Shown: piece by piece, positions 43,731 through 55,610 of the stretch | Layout: the number at the start of each line of letters is the position of its first letter | Numbering within the stretch: the stretch's first letter is position 1 | Assembly: GCF_024746835.1 (NCBI RefSeq) | Contig: NZ_CP080531.1 | Coordinates: 3,100,001 to 3,164,000 of the forward strand | Source of the DNA: Mesorhizobium sp. AR02 | Lineage (GTDB): Bacteria > Pseudomonadota > Alphaproteobacteria > Rhizobiales > Rhizobiaceae | Direction: 5' to 3' | DNA length: 64,000 nucleotides | Position numbers and translations under genes: made by a program | The notes under the pieces: model-generated | Told to the model about the DNA's origin: nothing | Databases searched by the model: none | What the model saw: only the letters and a program-made list of their open reading frames with translations

Positions 43731-44885
43731 GTGAAAGACGTGAGCGTGGAAGTGGCAAACGAAGAGCGTGTCGGGGAGCGAAAGGTTGGTGACGTCGTCA
43801 TTTACGGGGGCGGCATTGCCGGAGCTCTCCTCGCGCGGCAATTGTCCGCCACTGCCAAGGTGATCCTGGTCGATCCGCTCGATTATTTCGAAGTGTCGAT
43901 GGCTGCACCGCGCAATCTGGTAAAGCCCGACTTCTCCAGGCAGTCCATCATGCCCTTTGCAAAGGCTCTTCCTCGAGTCGATCATGTCGCCGCTCGCCTG
44001 ACGGAGCTTACCAGCGAGGGCGGTATCGTCGAAGACGCTTCCGGCCGGAGGCTTCTCGTCACTGGGAAGGCTGCCGTCCTGGCCACGGGGAACCGCTTCG
44101 CCAACGAACTGGTGCGCGGCCAGGAGGGGAGCGGCGCTGACCGCCATGCGTTCTATCAGCGGTTCCATGACCGCCTTGCAGGCGCCGAGCGCATTCTTCT
44201 AATCGGCGGCGGGCCTATTGGTGTCGAAGTCGCCGGTGAGATTACCGAAGCATGGCCGCACAAGCATGTCACATTGGTCGAGTCCCAGCCACGCATCTTG
44301 CGAGGCACTTCCGAAGCCGCCGCTGCTCGCGCCGCTTCAATTCTGGAAAAGCGGGGTGTGACGATCCTGACCGGACAGCGCATCGATGGGCTTTTGTCCA
44401 ATTTGCAAGACGTGTTTGCTGGCAGTGGCGAGGTTACCACCGACGCCGGTCAGGTCATCGCTTACGACCTCGCAATACTATGCATTGGAGGGCGGCCGAA
44501 CACCGCCTTCATGAAGCAAAACTTTGCCAGCCGGCTCACACCAGACGGCCATGTCAAGGTGGCAGCGGACCTCCGGGTGAAAGGAGAAAGAACCATCTTT
44601 GCGCTCGGCGACATTACCGATCTTGCTGAAAACAAGATGGCGTTTCACATCAGGGGACACGTCAAGGTCGCAGCCACCAATATTCGCTCCATTCTGGCTG
44701 GCAAGTCACCCTCTCTGTCCTACAAACCACGAACCGGCGATCCGACGATGGTAGTAACGCGAGGTAGCCGAACCGGCGTTGCGCACCTTCCCCTGTTTGG
44801 CCACACGCGGTGGTCATGGCTTGTCCGCAAAGTAAAAGCCGAGCACATGCTGGTGCCGAATTATGCGAAAATATTCTCGCTCTAA
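43731..44885 (+). CDS. FAD-dependent NAD(P)H oxidoreductase (AIF/FSP1-like)
   Basis: A 384-residue flavoprotein. The FAD-binding Rossmann motif DVVIYGGGIAGALLARQL is at residues 21-38, and a second NAD(P)-binding motif RILLIGGGPIGVEVAGEIT is at about 153-171. The C-terminal FAD contact GERTIFALGDITDLAENKMA closes the fold. This type resembles apoptosis-inducing-factor-like or FSP1-type quinone reductases. A GTG start at 43731 is used, with alternatives at 43740 and 43746. It is divergent from HxlR. The substrate is unknown. Confidence 0.88.
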   Translation: MKDVSVEVANEERVGERKVGDVVIYGGGIAGALLARQLSATAKVILVDPLDYFEVSMAAPRNLVKPDFSRQSIMPFAKALPRVDHVAARLTELTSEGGIVEDASGRRLLVTGKAAVLATGNRFANELVRGQEGSGADRHAFYQRFHDRLAGAERILLIGGGPIGVEVAGEITEAWPHKHVTLVESQPRILRGTSEAAAARAASILEKRGVTILTGQRIDGLLSNLQDVFAGSGEVTTDAGQVIAYDLAILCIGGRPNTAFMKQNFASRLTPDGHVKVAADLRVKGERTIFALGDITDLAENKMAFHIRGHVKVAATNIRSILAGKSPSLSYKPRTGDPTMVVTRGSRTGVAHLPLFGHTRWSWLVRKVKAEHMLVPNYAKIFSL

Positions 44886-44891
44886 CGCGAT

Positions 44892-45554
44892 CTACCGACT
44901 ACCAAAAATCGCCGAGCCGACGCGGACGCTGGTGGCGCCGAAGGCGATGGCCGTCTCGTAGTCGCCGGACATGCCCATCGACAGTTTTGCGACGCCGGCC
45001 TCGTGCCCAAGCTTTTCCAGCAAGGCGAAGTGCGGGCCGGGGTTTTCATCGGCCGGCGGGATGCACATCAGGCCTTCGATGGCGAGGCCATGGACATCGC
45101 GGCAGCGGGCGACAAAACCCACCGCGTCGCGCGGCTCGATGCCGGCCTTCTGCGGCTCGGAGCCGGTGTTGACCTGGACATAGAGTTTTGGGGCGCGGCC
45201 TTGCCTTGAGATTTCCTTGGCGAGTTCGGCGGCGATCTTGTCGCGGTCGACCGTCTCGATGACGTCGAACAGCGCCACCGCCTCCTTCGCCTTGTTCGAT
45301 TGCAGCGGGCCGATCAAATGCAGTTCGATATCGGCAAAGGCCTGCTTCAGATCAGGCCATTTGCCTTGCGCCTCCTGCACGCGGTTCTCGCCGAAGACGC
45401 GTTGGCCGGCCTCGATCACCGGCTGGATGTCGGCGGCGTCAAAAGTCTTGGAGACGGCCACCAGCGTCACCGCGCCAGCCGCACGGCGGGCTTCCTGCTC
45501 TACGGCGGCGATCTTCGCCTTGACCGCGAAAAACTGCTGAACGGTGTCACCCAT
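44892..45554 (-). CDS. yggS: YggS family PLP-binding protein
   Basis: A 220-residue single-domain PLP-binding protein (PLPBP family) that keeps pyridoxal phosphate balanced in the cytosol. Lys36 in LVAVSKTFDAADIQP is the PLP Schiff-base lysine. Further blocks are FGENRVQEAQGKWP, ELHLIGPLQSNKAKEAV and MSGDYETAIAFGATSVRVGSAIFG at the end. ATG 45554 is preferred to an in-frame TTG at 45560. It is divergent from leuS; the yggS-leuS pairing is frequent in rhizobia. Confidence 0.95.
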   Translation of the reverse strand: MGDTVQQFFAVKAKIAAVEQEARRAAGAVTLVAVSKTFDAADIQPVIEAGQRVFGENRVQEAQGKWPDLKQAFADIELHLIGPLQSNKAKEAVALFDVIETVDRDKIAAELAKEISRQGRAPKLYVQVNTGSEPQKAGIEPRDAVGFVARCRDVHGLAIEGLMCIPPADENPGPHFALLEKLGHEAGVAKLSMGMSGDYETAIAFGATSVRVGSAIFGSR

Positions 45555-45710
45555 ATGCAAATCCCGCTGTTTTGACTCGCGTTTTTAGCCGCCGCGATGC
45601 CCATATGGTTGACGGGTTTGCCAAACCATGGTGAACACCCGGACCACATTCCCTGAACCGCCGAGCCAGTCGCCCGCGGTTCGCGCCTGCTTTTAAGTGA
45701 AAAACGTCCC

Positions 45711-48338
45711 ATGGCAACCGAACGATACAATCCGCGCGCGTCAGAGCCCAAATGGCAGAAGGCCTGGGCCGACAAGAAGCTGTTCGAAGCGCACAATGAC
45801 GATCCGAAGCCGAAATACTACGTACTTGAGATGTTTCCCTACCCGTCGGGGCGCATCCATATCGGCCATACCCGTAACTACACGATGGGCGACGTGGTGG
45901 CGCGCTACAAGCGGGCCAAGGGGTTCAATGTGCTGCACCCGATGGGCTGGGACGCCTTCGGCATGCCGGCAGAGAACGCGGCGATGCAAAACAAGGTCCA
46001 TCCCAAGGAATGGACTTATCAGAACATCGCCACCATGCGCGAGCAGCTCAAGGTCATGGGCCTGTCGCTGGATTGGGCGCGCGAATTCGCCACCTGCGAT
46101 GTCGATTACTACCACCGCCAGCAGATGCTGTTCCTCGATTTCGTCGAGAAGGGGCTGGTGACGCGCAAATCCTCCAAGGTCAACTGGGATCCGGAGGACA
46201 TGACGGTGCTCGCCAACGAGCAGGTCATCGACGGGCGCGGCTGGCGCTCGGGCGCGCTGGTCGAACAGCGTGAGCTGACGCAGTGGTTCTTCAAGATCAC
46301 CGATTTTGCGCAGGACCTGCTGGATTCACTCGACGGCCTCGACGAATGGCCCGAAAAAGTGAAGCTGATGCAGCAGAACTGGATCGGCCGTTCGGAAGGC
46401 CTGCTGATCCGCTGGCCGCTGGCCTCGGACATTGCTGGCGAGCATGAGCTGGAAGTCTACACGACGCGGCCCGACACCATTTTCGGCGCGTCCTTCATGG
46501 CGATCGCCGCCGACCACCCGCTGGCCAAGAAAGCCGCCGAGACCAATCCGGCGCTGGCGAAGTTCATCGACGAGGTGCGCCATATGGGCACCTCGGTGGC
46601 GGCGCTGGAGACGGCCGAGAAGAAGGGTTTCGACACCGGCATTCGCGTCGTTCATCCGTTCGACGACAGCTGGACGCTGCCTGTCTATGTCGCCAATTTC
46701 GTGCTGATGGAATACGGCACCGGCGCCATTTTCGGCTGCCCGGCGCACGACCAGCGCGACCTCGACTTCGCCAACAAATACGGCCTGACGGTGGTGCCGG
46801 TGGTGATGCCGGAGGGCGAGAATCAAGCGACCTTCCAGATCATCGACGTGGCGTATGGCGACGATGGCGCGATGATCAATTCGCGTTTCCTCGATGGCAT
46901 GAAGCCGACCCAGGCTTTCGACGAGGTGGCGAAGCTGCTGGAGCAGAAGACGATCGGCAACCGGCCGATGGCCGAGCGCAAGGTGAATTTCCGCCTGCGC
47001 GACTGGGGCATTTCGCGCCAGCGCTACTGGGGCTGCCCGATCCCGATGATCCATTGCGAGGCTTGCGGCGTGGTGCCGGTGCCGAAGGCCGACCTGCCGG
47101 TCAAGCTGCCCGACGACGTCGATTTCGACCGGCCGGGCAATCCGCTCGACCGGCATCCGACCTGGCGGCATGTGAAGTGCCCGCAATGCGGTGGCGATGC
47201 GCGGCGCGAAACCGACACCATGGACACGTTCGTCGATTCGTCGTGGTATTTCGCCCGCTTCACCGCACCTCATGCGCATGAGCCGACCGATCCCAAGGCG
47301 GCCAATGAATGGCTGCCGGTCGACCAGTATATTGGCGGCATCGAGCACGCGATCCTGCATCTGCTCTATTCGCGCTTCTTCACCCGCGCCATGCGCGAGA
47401 CCGGCCATGTCGACCTGGCCGAGCCGTTCAAGGGCCTGTTCACGCAAGGCATGGTGGTGCACGAGACGTATCGCGTCGGCGGCGCGTCGAACAATGGCCG
47501 CTGGCTGTCGCCGGCTGAGGTCAGGATCGAGGATGCCGGCGGCAAGCGCCGCGCCATCGAGATTGCCACCGGCGAAGAGGCGGCGATCGGTTCGCTCGAA
47601 AAGATGTCGAAATCGAAGAAGAACACGGTGAGCCCGGAAGACATCACCGATGGCTATGGCGCCGACACGGCGCGCTGGTGCATGCTGTCGGATTCGCCGC
47701 CCGAGGGCGACGTCGAATGGACCGACGATGGCGCCGCCGGCGCGCATCGCTTCATCCAGCGCATCTGGCGCCTGGTGTCGATCGCCGCCGAGACACTGGC
47801 AGGCGTCAAGCCGGTCGCGGCCGACGCCGGTGAGGCGGGAGCGGTGTCGAAGGCCACGCACAAGATCCTGAAGGCGATCGGCGAGGACATCGAAAAACTC
47901 GGCTTCAACCGCGCCATCGCCCGCATCTATGAACTGGCCAACGTGCTGACCACGCCGCTCAACGCGGTGGCGGAAGGCAAGGCCGATCCAGCACTCAAAG
48001 GCGCCTGCCGCCAGGCAGTGGAGATGCTGGTGCATCTGGTCGCACCGGTCATGCCGCATCTGGCCGAAGAGTGTTGGGAGACGCTCGGCGGCACCGATCT
48101 GGTCGCCGAACGGCCGTGGCCGGTCTTCGATCCGGCACTGGTCGTCGACAATGAAGTGACCTATCCGGTGCAGGTCAACGGCAAGAAGCGGGGGGATTTG
48201 ACAATTGCCCGCGACGCGGACCAAGGTGCGGTCGAAAAAGCGGTATTGGCTCTCGACTTCGTGCAGAAAGCGCTCGAAGGTAAGGCTCCGCGCAAGGTGA
48301 TCATCGTGCCGCAGAGGATCGTCAATGTCGTTGCCTGA
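45711..48338 (+). CDS. leuS: Leucyl-tRNA synthetase
   Basis: An 875-residue class I aminoacyl-tRNA synthetase charging tRNA-Leu. The HIGH motif appears in [19 protein letters not shown] and KMSKS in [18 protein letters not shown]. An editing domain is present between about residues 240 and 420, with a C-terminal anticodon-binding and Zn-like region (CEACGVV, CPQCGGD). The end overlaps the start of lptE by 14 bases, so lptE is translated from the same transcript. The start follows AAAACGTCCC and matches [16 protein letters not shown]. Confidence 0.97.
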   Translation: MATERYNPRASEPKWQKAWADKKLFEAHNDDPKPKYYVLEMFPYPSGRIHIGHTRNYTMGDVVARYKRAKGFNVLHPMGWDAFGMPAENAAMQNKVHPKEWTYQNIATMREQLKVMGLSLDWAREFATCDVDYYHRQQMLFLDFVEKGLVTRKSSKVNWDPEDMTVLANEQVIDGRGWRSGALVEQRELTQWFFKITDFAQDLLDSLDGLDEWPEKVKLMQQNWIGRSEGLLIRWPLASDIAGEHELEVYTTRPDTIFGASFMAIAADHPLAKKAAETNPALAKFIDEVRHMGTSVAALETAEKKGFDTGIRVVHPFDDSWTLPVYVANFVLMEYGTGAIFGCPAHDQRDLDFANKYGLTVVPVVMPEGENQATFQIIDVAYGDDGAMINSRFLDGMKPTQAFDEVAKLLEQKTIGNRPMAERKVNFRLRDWGISRQRYWGCPIPMIHCEACGVVPVPKADLPVKLPDDVDFDRPGNPLDRHPTWRHVKCPQCGGDARRETDTMDTFVDSSWYFARFTAPHAHEPTDPKAANEWLPVDQYIGGIEHAILHLLYSRFFTRAMRETGHVDLAEPFKGLFTQGMVVHETYRVGGASNNGRWLSPAEVRIEDAGGKRRAIEIATGEEAAIGSLEKMSKSKKNTVSPEDITDGYGADTARWCMLSDSPPEGDVEWTDDGAAGAHRFIQRIWRLVSIAAETLAGVKPVAADAGEAGAVSKATHKILKAIGEDIEKLGFNRAIARIYELANVLTTPLNAVAEGKADPALKGACRQAVEMLVHLVAPVMPHLAEECWETLGGTDLVAERPWPVFDPALVVDNEVTYPVQVNGKKRGDLTIARDADQGAVEKAVLALDFVQKALEGKAPRKVIIVPQRIVNVVA

Positions 48339-48903
48339 TCGGGAAAAGACAGAGCTGAGCCGTTTGCTGCGCCGCGCCGCGCTTGCCGGCCTTGTCGGCT
48401 CGCTGGCGCTGGTTTCGGCCTGCACGGTGCGGCCGCTCTATTCCAACGCGCCGTTGTCGACGGGCTCGACCGCCAATGCCGAACTGGCGTCGATCGCCAT
48501 CAAGCCGGTCAAGACGCGGTATGCCCAGCAGGTGCGCAACAATCTGATCTTCGGCTTTGGGCGCGGTGCCGGCGAACCGGCCTCGCCGCTTTATTCGCTC
48601 GATCTCACCGTGACCGAAGCCGTCGATTCGGCGGCGCTCGTGCAGGTTGGAACCGACGAAGACGAGCCGACCGCCGGTTCGGTGACGCTGAACGCCAGCT
48701 ATACGCTGACCGATATGAAAACCGGCGCCGTCATCACGGTCGGCAAGCGCGCGATCACCTCGTCCTTCGACAGGCCGCGCCAGGAATTCGCTTCGTACCG
48801 GGCGCAGATCGACGCTGAAAATCGCGCCGCGCGCGAACTGGCCGAAGCCCTGCAACTGTCCGTAGCCCAGGATCTGGTCCGGCACGGCAAGGCGGCTGGC
48901 TAG
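48325..48903 (+). CDS. lptE: LPS-assembly lipoprotein LptE
   Basis: A 192-residue outer-membrane lipoprotein that forms the plug of the LptD translocon for lipopolysaccharide. The N-terminal signal has a lipobox SLALVSAC (lipidated cysteine near residue 33). Following it are TVRPLYSN and the family's beta-rich [22 protein letters not shown]. The start overlaps leuS by 14 bases. In many rhizobia holA follows lptE; here holA is absent from the window. Confidence 0.9.
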   Translation: MSLPDREKTELSRLLRRAALAGLVGSLALVSACTVRPLYSNAPLSTGSTANAELASIAIKPVKTRYAQQVRNNLIFGFGRGAGEPASPLYSLDLTVTEAVDSAALVQVGTDEDEPTAGSVTLNASYTLTDMKTGAVITVGKRAITSSFDRPRQEFASYRAQIDAENRAARELAEALQLSVAQDLVRHGKAAG

Positions 48904-49170
48904 CGCCGTTTTTCGTTTCACGGAAGACGCCCTCTCGATCGTTGCGTCCGGCCGCCTCGCAGCGGTCGGGTACCCTATTTTCAGCTCACCTTTTTAGCTC
49001 GACGCATTGGATGTGCGGGTGATCGCCGAATGACGATCAGCTGCTCGAATCCGGATCCCACACATCGCTGCGAAAGATACATTTCGGTCGCTCCAACGGC
49101 GCTGACGGGAAGCAACTGTTAACCACTCGCTCCCTATTGCTCAACTGACGGTTCAGCGTGAGTCTTGAGA

Positions 49171-51750
49171 ATGGAATCCAAGCGTTTTCCTCGGGTCAAT
49201 TCATTGACAGTTTCGCCCGATAATCCCGAGGGTGAGCGTTTGAACAACAAGGCGGATGGCCAGCGGGCCGGCGCGGCCAGGCCCGGCAATTCCCCGCCAT
49301 CCGTCGATCTCGGTGGCAACGAAAGCCCGGCCTGGCAGGACTATTTCTTCCTGGCGCCCAATGTGCGGTTTACGCGCACGCCGGACTATGAAGCCAGCAC
49401 GCGCCATCCGCGCCAGATCACCCCCGAGCAAGGCGAACCGCCGGCGCCGCCGGCGCGGCAAGCAGTCGCACAGCCTGCCGCGGCTGCGACGTCGTCTGGA
49501 GTCTCGTCCTCGTCATTGTCGGCGGCGATGAAAAGCCGGAGCGCCGCTTCGCACACCGCGCTGCCGCCCGCCGGCAACAAAGCCGTGACGCATGAAAGAT
49601 CGCCGGCCTCGGCATCGGTTCCGCCAAGGCATGCCAGCGAAACGGCGCGGGCTGTTGCGCCGGCGGGTCCGAGGACAGCAGTGACAGCACGCGCATCCAC
49701 ACCGGCAGCGTCTGCCAAGGCAATGGCGGCGCCGGTCAAAACACCAGGCCGCGACACTGTGCGCTGGCCCTATCTGTCGGATCACGTCTTCTTCGAACTC
49801 ATGGCGCCCTACATGATCGAAGCTCCATCGCCGGCGCCGCGGGCCGTCGCGGCTCCGCGCGCCGTCGCGCCGGTTGCCACCGGGAGGGTCGATGTCCGCG
49901 CCGCGCCTACGGCCGATCCCACCGCATTGTTCCGTGTGATCGACTGCCTTCCAGGCCAGCAGGCTCCGTCGGCTCTGCCGGAAGTCCGGCCGGCCAACTC
50001 GAACGAAGCCGTGGTTCAGCCGGCGGCGAGCAGCGCACCGCAACGGGCCCAGGCGCGGGTTGCAGTCCCTGCCGCTGTGGGCAATGCCGCTCCGGCCCAG
50101 ATCGGGCAAGGCGCGGAGGAGACCGCGCAGGTTCCGGCCATGCGCGTGTCTTCGCCACTGCCTCTGGTCGGCAAGATCGTGCCGGCCACGACAGGCGAGG
50201 CGTATGAACTTCCCTCGGAAGAGCTGCTGCAGCAGCCGCCGGAAGGGCAGGGCTTCTACATGTCGCAGGAGCGGCTCGAGCAGAATGCCGATCTCCTGGA
50301 AAGCGTGCTCGAGGATTTCGGCGTGCGCGGCGAGATCATCCACGTCCGCCCGGGTCCGGTCGTCACGCTCTATGAGTTCGAGCCGGCGCCGGGCGTCAAA
50401 TCCTCTCGCGTCATCGGCCTTGCCGACGACATCGCCCGCTCCATGTCGGCGATCTCGGCGCGCGTTGCCGTCGTGCCCGGCCGCAACGTCATCGGCATCG
50501 AGCTTCCGAACGAGACCCGCGAGACCGTCTATTTCCGTGAGCTGATCGAATCGCAGGGTTTTCGCAAGACCAGCTGCAAGCTGGCGCTTTGCCTCGGCAA
50601 GACGATCGGCGGCGAGCCTGTCATCGCCGAACTGGCGAAGATGCCGCATCTGCTCGTCGCAGGCACCACCGGCTCCGGCAAGTCGGTCGCCATCAACACG
50701 ATGATCCTGTCGCTGCTCTACCGGCTGAAGCCGGAAGAGTGCCGGCTGATCATGGTCGATCCCAAGATGCTCGAGCTCTCCGTCTATGACGGCATCCCGC
50801 ATCTTCTGACCCCCGTCGTTACCGATCCCAAGAAAGCGGTCACCGCGCTCAAATGGGCGGTGCGCGAGATGGAGGACCGCTATCGCAAGATGGCGCGGCT
50901 CGGCGTGCGCAACATCGACGGCTACAATGAGCGCGCCGCCCAAGCCCGCGACAAGGGCGAGGCGGTGGTCATGACGGTGCAGGCCGGTTTCGAAAAGGGC
51001 ACTGGCGAGCCGCTGTTCGAGCAGCAGGAAATCGATCTTGCGCCGATGCCCTATATCGTCGTCATCGTCGACGAGATGGCCGACCTGATGATGGTCGCCG
51101 GCAAGGAGATCGAAGGCGCCATCCAGCGCCTGGCGCAGATGGCGCGCGCGGCCGGCATCCACCTGATCATGGCGACGCAGCGCCCTTCGGTCGATGTCAT
51201 CACCGGTACGATCAAGGCCAACTTCCCGACCCGCATCTCCTTCCAGGTCACTTCCAAGATCGACAGCCGCACCATCCTGGGCGAGCAGGGCGCCGAACAG
51301 CTGCTTGGCCAGGGCGACATGCTGCACATGATGGGTGGCGGACGCATTTCGCGCGTGCACGGCCCCTTCGTGTCGGATGCGGAGGTGGAGCATGTCGTGG
51401 CGCATCTGAAGGCGCAGGGCCGTCCGGAATACCTGGAAACCGTGACAGCCGACGAGGACGAGGAAGAGGTCGAAGACGACCAGGGCGCGGTCTTCGACAA
51501 GGGATCGGTCGCGGCCGAGGACAGCGATTCCAGCTATGACGAAGCGGTCAAGGTGGTGGTGCGCGACAAGAAGTGTTCGACGTCCTACATCCAGCGCCGC
51601 CTAGGCATTGGCTACAACCGCGCCGCTTCCCTGGTCGAACGCATGGAGAAGGAAGGGCTGGTCGGCGCGCCCAACCATGTCGGCAAGCGCGAGATCATCA
51701 TGGGCCGGCGCCCGCAGGCAGCCGCGCCAGACGATGAGAGCACGGATTGA
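49171..51750 (+). CDS. ftsK: Soluble FtsK/SpoIIIE-type DNA translocase
   Basis: An 859-residue protein of the FtsK family. It lacks the usual four N-terminal membrane helices; instead the first 330 or so residues are an unstructured Ala/Pro-rich stretch. The motor follows with [16 protein letters not shown] (Walker A, about 492-507) and [14 protein letters not shown] (Walker B, about 630), and the C-terminal winged-helix gamma domain appears as [18 protein letters not shown], which in FtsK recognises KOPS DNA. It resembles soluble SftA-like or second FtsK paralogs. ATG 49171 is used; a TTG at 49165 is in frame. Confidence 0.93.
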   Translation: MESKRFPRVNSLTVSPDNPEGERLNNKADGQRAGAARPGNSPPSVDLGGNESPAWQDYFFLAPNVRFTRTPDYEASTRHPRQITPEQGEPPAPPARQAVAQPAAAATSSGVSSSSLSAAMKSRSAASHTALPPAGNKAVTHERSPASASVPPRHASETARAVAPAGPRTAVTARASTPAASAKAMAAPVKTPGRDTVRWPYLSDHVFFELMAPYMIEAPSPAPRAVAAPRAVAPVATGRVDVRAAPTADPTALFRVIDCLPGQQAPSALPEVRPANSNEAVVQPAASSAPQRAQARVAVPAAVGNAAPAQIGQGAEETAQVPAMRVSSPLPLVGKIVPATTGEAYELPSEELLQQPPEGQGFYMSQERLEQNADLLESVLEDFGVRGEIIHVRPGPVVTLYEFEPAPGVKSSRVIGLADDIARSMSAISARVAVVPGRNVIGIELPNETRETVYFRELIESQGFRKTSCKLALCLGKTIGGEPVIAELAKMPHLLVAGTTGSGKSVAINTMILSLLYRLKPEECRLIMVDPKMLELSVYDGIPHLLTPVVTDPKKAVTALKWAVREMEDRYRKMARLGVRNIDGYNERAAQARDKGEAVVMTVQAGFEKGTGEPLFEQQEIDLAPMPYIVVIVDEMADLMMVAGKEIEGAIQRLAQMARAAGIHLIMATQRPSVDVITGTIKANFPTRISFQVTSKIDSRTILGEQGAEQLLGQGDMLHMMGGGRISRVHGPFVSDAEVEHVVAHLKAQGRPEYLETVTADEDEEEVEDDQGAVFDKGSVAAEDSDSSYDEAVKVVVRDKKCSTSYIQRRLGIGYNRAASLVERMEKEGLVGAPNHVGKREIIMGRRPQAAAPDDESTD

Positions 51751-51794
51751 TCGTCAGCCCTTACGGCGATCGGGCCTTTTCCGACACGTAATAA

Positions 51795-51818
51795 AAAAGG
51801 CCGGTCGCCCGGCCTTTT
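51795..51818. terminator. Perfect intrinsic terminator between ftsK and fsa
   Basis: AAAAGGCCGG (51795-51804), loop TCGC, CCGGCCTTTT (51809-51818). The A and T tracts on both sides make it bidirectional between convergent genes ftsK and the transaldolase. Confidence 0.85.
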
Positions 51819-51838
51819 CTCATAGAAGCAGGGCGGCC

Positions 51839-52495
51839 TCAGCCGATCTTCTGGCCGGTCTTGGCCCAATCGGCGAGGAACTGTTCCAGGCCCTTGTCGG
51901 TCAGCGGGTGCTTGACCAGCGCCTTCAGCGTTGCCGGCGGCGCCGTGATGACGTCGGCGCCGATGAGGGCCGCCTGCTTGACGTGGTTCACCGTGCGCAC
52001 CGATGCGGTCAGGATCTCGGTCGGGAAATCGTAATTGTCGTAGATCTGCCGGATTTCCTGGATCAGCTCCATGCCGTCCGAGCCGGTGTCGTCGATGCGG
52101 CCGACGAAGGGCGAGATGAACGAAGCGCCGGCCTTGGCGGCGAGCAGCGCCTGGTTGGCCGAGAAGCACAGCGTGACGTTGACCATGCGGTTCATCTGGG
52201 TGCGGATCGTCTTGCAGGCCTTCAACCCGTCCAGCGTCAGCGGCACCTTGATGCAGACATTGGGCGCGATCTTGGCCAGCACCTCGGCCTCCGCCATCAT
52301 GTCCTTGTACTCGGTCGCCACGACTTCGGCCGAGACCGGGCCGGCGACGATGTCGCAGATCTGCTTGGTGACGTCGGCGATCTTGCCGCCGGATTTAAGG
52401 ATCAGCGACGGATTGGTGGTGACGCCGTCGAGCAGCCCCAGATCGTTCAGCTCACGGATATCCTTGATGTCGGCGGTGTCGACAAAAAATTTCAT
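51839..52495 (-). CDS. Transaldolase (fructose-6-phosphate aldolase-like)
   Basis: A 218-residue barrel aldolase of the short transaldolase/FSA subfamily. [18 protein letters not shown] and [10 protein letters not shown] form the start, and the Schiff-base lysine lies in [44 protein letters not shown] is at the end. It transfers or cleaves C3 units in the pentose-phosphate branch. The start is 91 bases from the divergent priA start, and a short interval separates it from the ftsK terminator. Confidence 0.94.
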   Translation of the reverse strand: MKFFVDTADIKDIRELNDLGLLDGVTTNPSLILKSGGKIADVTKQICDIVAGPVSAEVVATEYKDMMAEAEVLAKIAPNVCIKVPLTLDGLKACKTIRTQMNRMVNVTLCFSANQALLAAKAGASFISPFVGRIDDTGSDGMELIQEIRQIYDNYDFPTEILTASVRTVNHVKQAALIGADVITAPPATLKALVKHPLTDKGLEQFLADWAKTGQKIG

Positions 52496-52586
52496 GGCGG
52501 GTCTCCTGACGAGTTCGTCGTGCTTGGGAAGGCACGTTCAGCGTTGCTCTTTGATCTAGACCAAAGTCGGGGCAAGGTCACGCCTC

Positions 52587-54770
52587 ATGATCGAAGATTC
52601 GCCCTTTGTCGCAGCCGCACCGGTGCTGGTGCCGATGCCTGCCGAACGCCCCTACACTTATGCCGTGCCGGCCGGCATGCGCGTTGTGCCGGGGTCGATC
52701 GTGCGCGTGCCGCTTGGGCCCCGCCAGGTCGCCGGCATCGTCTGGGACGGCACGGTCGAGAATATCGACGCGAAAAAGCTGCGCCCGATCGAACAGGTCT
52801 TCGACTGCCCGCCGATCGACCGCGCCATGCGCCGTTTCGTCGACTGGGTGGCGCAATACACGCTGTCGGCGCCGGGCATGGTGGCGCGCATGCTGCTCAG
52901 AGCGCCGGAGGCCTTTGACCCGGAACCGTGGATCGAGGGGCTGCAGCGAACGCTCCTCGTTCCCGACCGGATGACGGATGCGCGGGCCCGCGTGCTGGAG
53001 ACGGCCGAAGGCGGGCTGGCCTGGACACGATCTGGCTTGGCGCATGCCGCCGGTGTGTCGTCGACGGTGATCGAGGGGCTGAAGGCGCAGGGCGTGTTCG
53101 AGACGGTGATGATCCCGCCGCGCCCGGTGGTGGCCGCGCCTGACTCCAGCTACGCCATACCGGAACTGATGCCGGACCAGAGCGACGCGGCGCTGATGCT
53201 GCGCGCCAATGTCGCGGCCGGCGTGTTCAATGTCGCGCTGCTCGACGGCGTCACCGGGTCGGGCAAGACGGAGGTTTATTTCGAGGCGGTGGCGGCCGCG
53301 CTCGACCAGGGAAAGCAGGTGCTGATCCTGCTGCCGGAAATCGCGCTGACCCACGCTTTTCTCGAACGTTTCCAGCAGCGCTTCGGCGCCAAGCCGGGCG
53401 AATGGCATTCCGATCTGCCGCCCAGGATGCGCGAAAAAGTCTGGCGGCAAGTGGCGGAAGGCGGCGTGCGCGTCGTTGCCGGCGCCCGCTCGGCGCTGTT
53501 CCTGCCGTTCAAGGAGCTTGGCCTGATCGTCGTCGATGAGGAGCACGACCCCGCCTACAAGCAGGAAGACCGTGTCTTCTACAATGCGCGCGACATGGCC
53601 GTGGTGCGCGGCCATATTGGTGGCTTTCCGGTGGTGCTGGCGTCGGCGACACCATCGGTCGAGAGCCGGGTCAATGCGAGCCAAGGCAAATACAACAGAG
53701 CCATTCTCTCCGCCCGCTTCGCCGAGGCCGCACTTCCGCAGCTGAAGTCGATCGACATGCGGCGCGCGCCGCCGGCGCGGGGCGGCTTCCTGTCGCCGGT
53801 GTTGATCGACCATATGCGCAAAACGCTGGAAAGGAAGGAGCAGTCGCTCCTGTTCCTCAACCGGCGCGGCTATGCGCCGCTGACGCTGTGCCGGGTCTGC
53901 GGCCACCGTTTCGGCTGCCCGGTCTGCTCGGCCTGGCTGGTCGAGCACCGTTTTCGCGGGCAGCTGGTCTGCCATCATTGCGGGCACAATGAGCGCCGCC
54001 CCGAAGCCTGCCCGGAATGCGGCACGCTCGATCATCTGGTCGCTTGCGGGCCGGGCGTCGAGCGCATCGCCGAGGAGGTCGTCTCGCATTTTCCCGATGC
54101 GCGCACCATCGTTTTGTCGTCCGACCTGATGGGCGGCGTGCGGCGACTACGGCTGGAACTGGAGGCGATCGCCGATGGGGAGGCCGACATCGTCATCGGC
54201 ACGCAACTCGTCGCCAAGGGGCATAACTTTCCCAACATGACGCTGGTCGGCGTCGTCGATGCCGATCTCGGCCTTGCCAATGGCGATCCGCGCGCTGCCG
54301 AGCGCACCTTCCAATTGCTCAGCCAGGTGACCGGCCGCGCCGGCCGCACCGGCAAGAAGAGCCTTGGTCTGCTGCAGACTTTTCAGCCTGACCATCCGGT
54401 GATGCGGGCGATCGTCTCCGGCGATGCCGAGGCTTTTTACGAGCGTGAGATCGCCGAGCGTGAACGGGCGGCCTTGCCGCCGTTCGGCCGGCTGGCCGGC
54501 GTCATTGTCAGCGCGGTGACGCGGGCCGAAGCAGAAGGCCATGCGCGCGGCCTGCGCCGCGCCGCGCCCGAAGCCAGCGACCTGTTTGTACTAGGGCCGG
54601 CCGAGGCGCCGCTTTCCCTGCTCGGCGGCCGCCATCGCTTCCGCTTGCTGATCCAGGGCGAACGGCGCGCCGACATGCAAGGTTTTATCCGTGCCATGTT
54701 GGCCAACGGGCCGAAGCAGCGCGGCTCGGTCAGGGTGCAGGTCGACATCGATCCGCAGAGCTTTTTGTAA
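52587..54770 (+). CDS. priA: Primosomal protein N' (replication restart helicase)
   Basis: A 727-residue superfamily 2 DNA helicase that restarts stalled forks. The helicase core has GVTGSGKTEVYFEAV (Walker A), VDEEHDPAYKQ (DEEH box), ASATPSVES, and the zinc-binding insert CRVCGHRFGCPVC and CHHCGHNERRPEACPECG with eight cysteines. An N-terminal DNA-binding region occupies about residues 1-200. The C-terminal region ends in VDIDPQSFL, the usual PriA end. GTCACGCCTC precedes ATG. It lies just upstream of the racemase and ATP operon, an order common in rhizobia. Confidence 0.96.
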   Translation: MIEDSPFVAAAPVLVPMPAERPYTYAVPAGMRVVPGSIVRVPLGPRQVAGIVWDGTVENIDAKKLRPIEQVFDCPPIDRAMRRFVDWVAQYTLSAPGMVARMLLRAPEAFDPEPWIEGLQRTLLVPDRMTDARARVLETAEGGLAWTRSGLAHAAGVSSTVIEGLKAQGVFETVMIPPRPVVAAPDSSYAIPELMPDQSDAALMLRANVAAGVFNVALLDGVTGSGKTEVYFEAVAAALDQGKQVLILLPEIALTHAFLERFQQRFGAKPGEWHSDLPPRMREKVWRQVAEGGVRVVAGARSALFLPFKELGLIVVDEEHDPAYKQEDRVFYNARDMAVVRGHIGGFPVVLASATPSVESRVNASQGKYNRAILSARFAEAALPQLKSIDMRRAPPARGGFLSPVLIDHMRKTLERKEQSLLFLNRRGYAPLTLCRVCGHRFGCPVCSAWLVEHRFRGQLVCHHCGHNERRPEACPECGTLDHLVACGPGVERIAEEVVSHFPDARTIVLSSDLMGGVRRLRLELEAIADGEADIVIGTQLVAKGHNFPNMTLVGVVDADLGLANGDPRAAERTFQLLSQVTGRAGRTGKKSLGLLQTFQPDHPVMRAIVSGDAEAFYEREIAERERAALPPFGRLAGVIVSAVTRAEAEGHARGLRRAAPEASDLFVLGPAEAPLSLLGGRHRFRLLIQGERRADMQGFIRAMLANGPKQRGSVRVQVDIDPQSFL

Positions 54771-54820
54771 GGGCGCGATACCGGCGATACGATGCAGGCC
54801 AGCGAGAAACGGACGATCAC

Positions 54821-55516
<696 letters not shown>

Positions 55517-55610
55517 TGCGCTGTTCCTAAAGTGCCGGAGCCATCTGGCGCGGCGGTTTTCCTCCGCTAGAATGCCCGCGATTTCAAAACAGGCATTTCG
55601 AGGGGACAAG

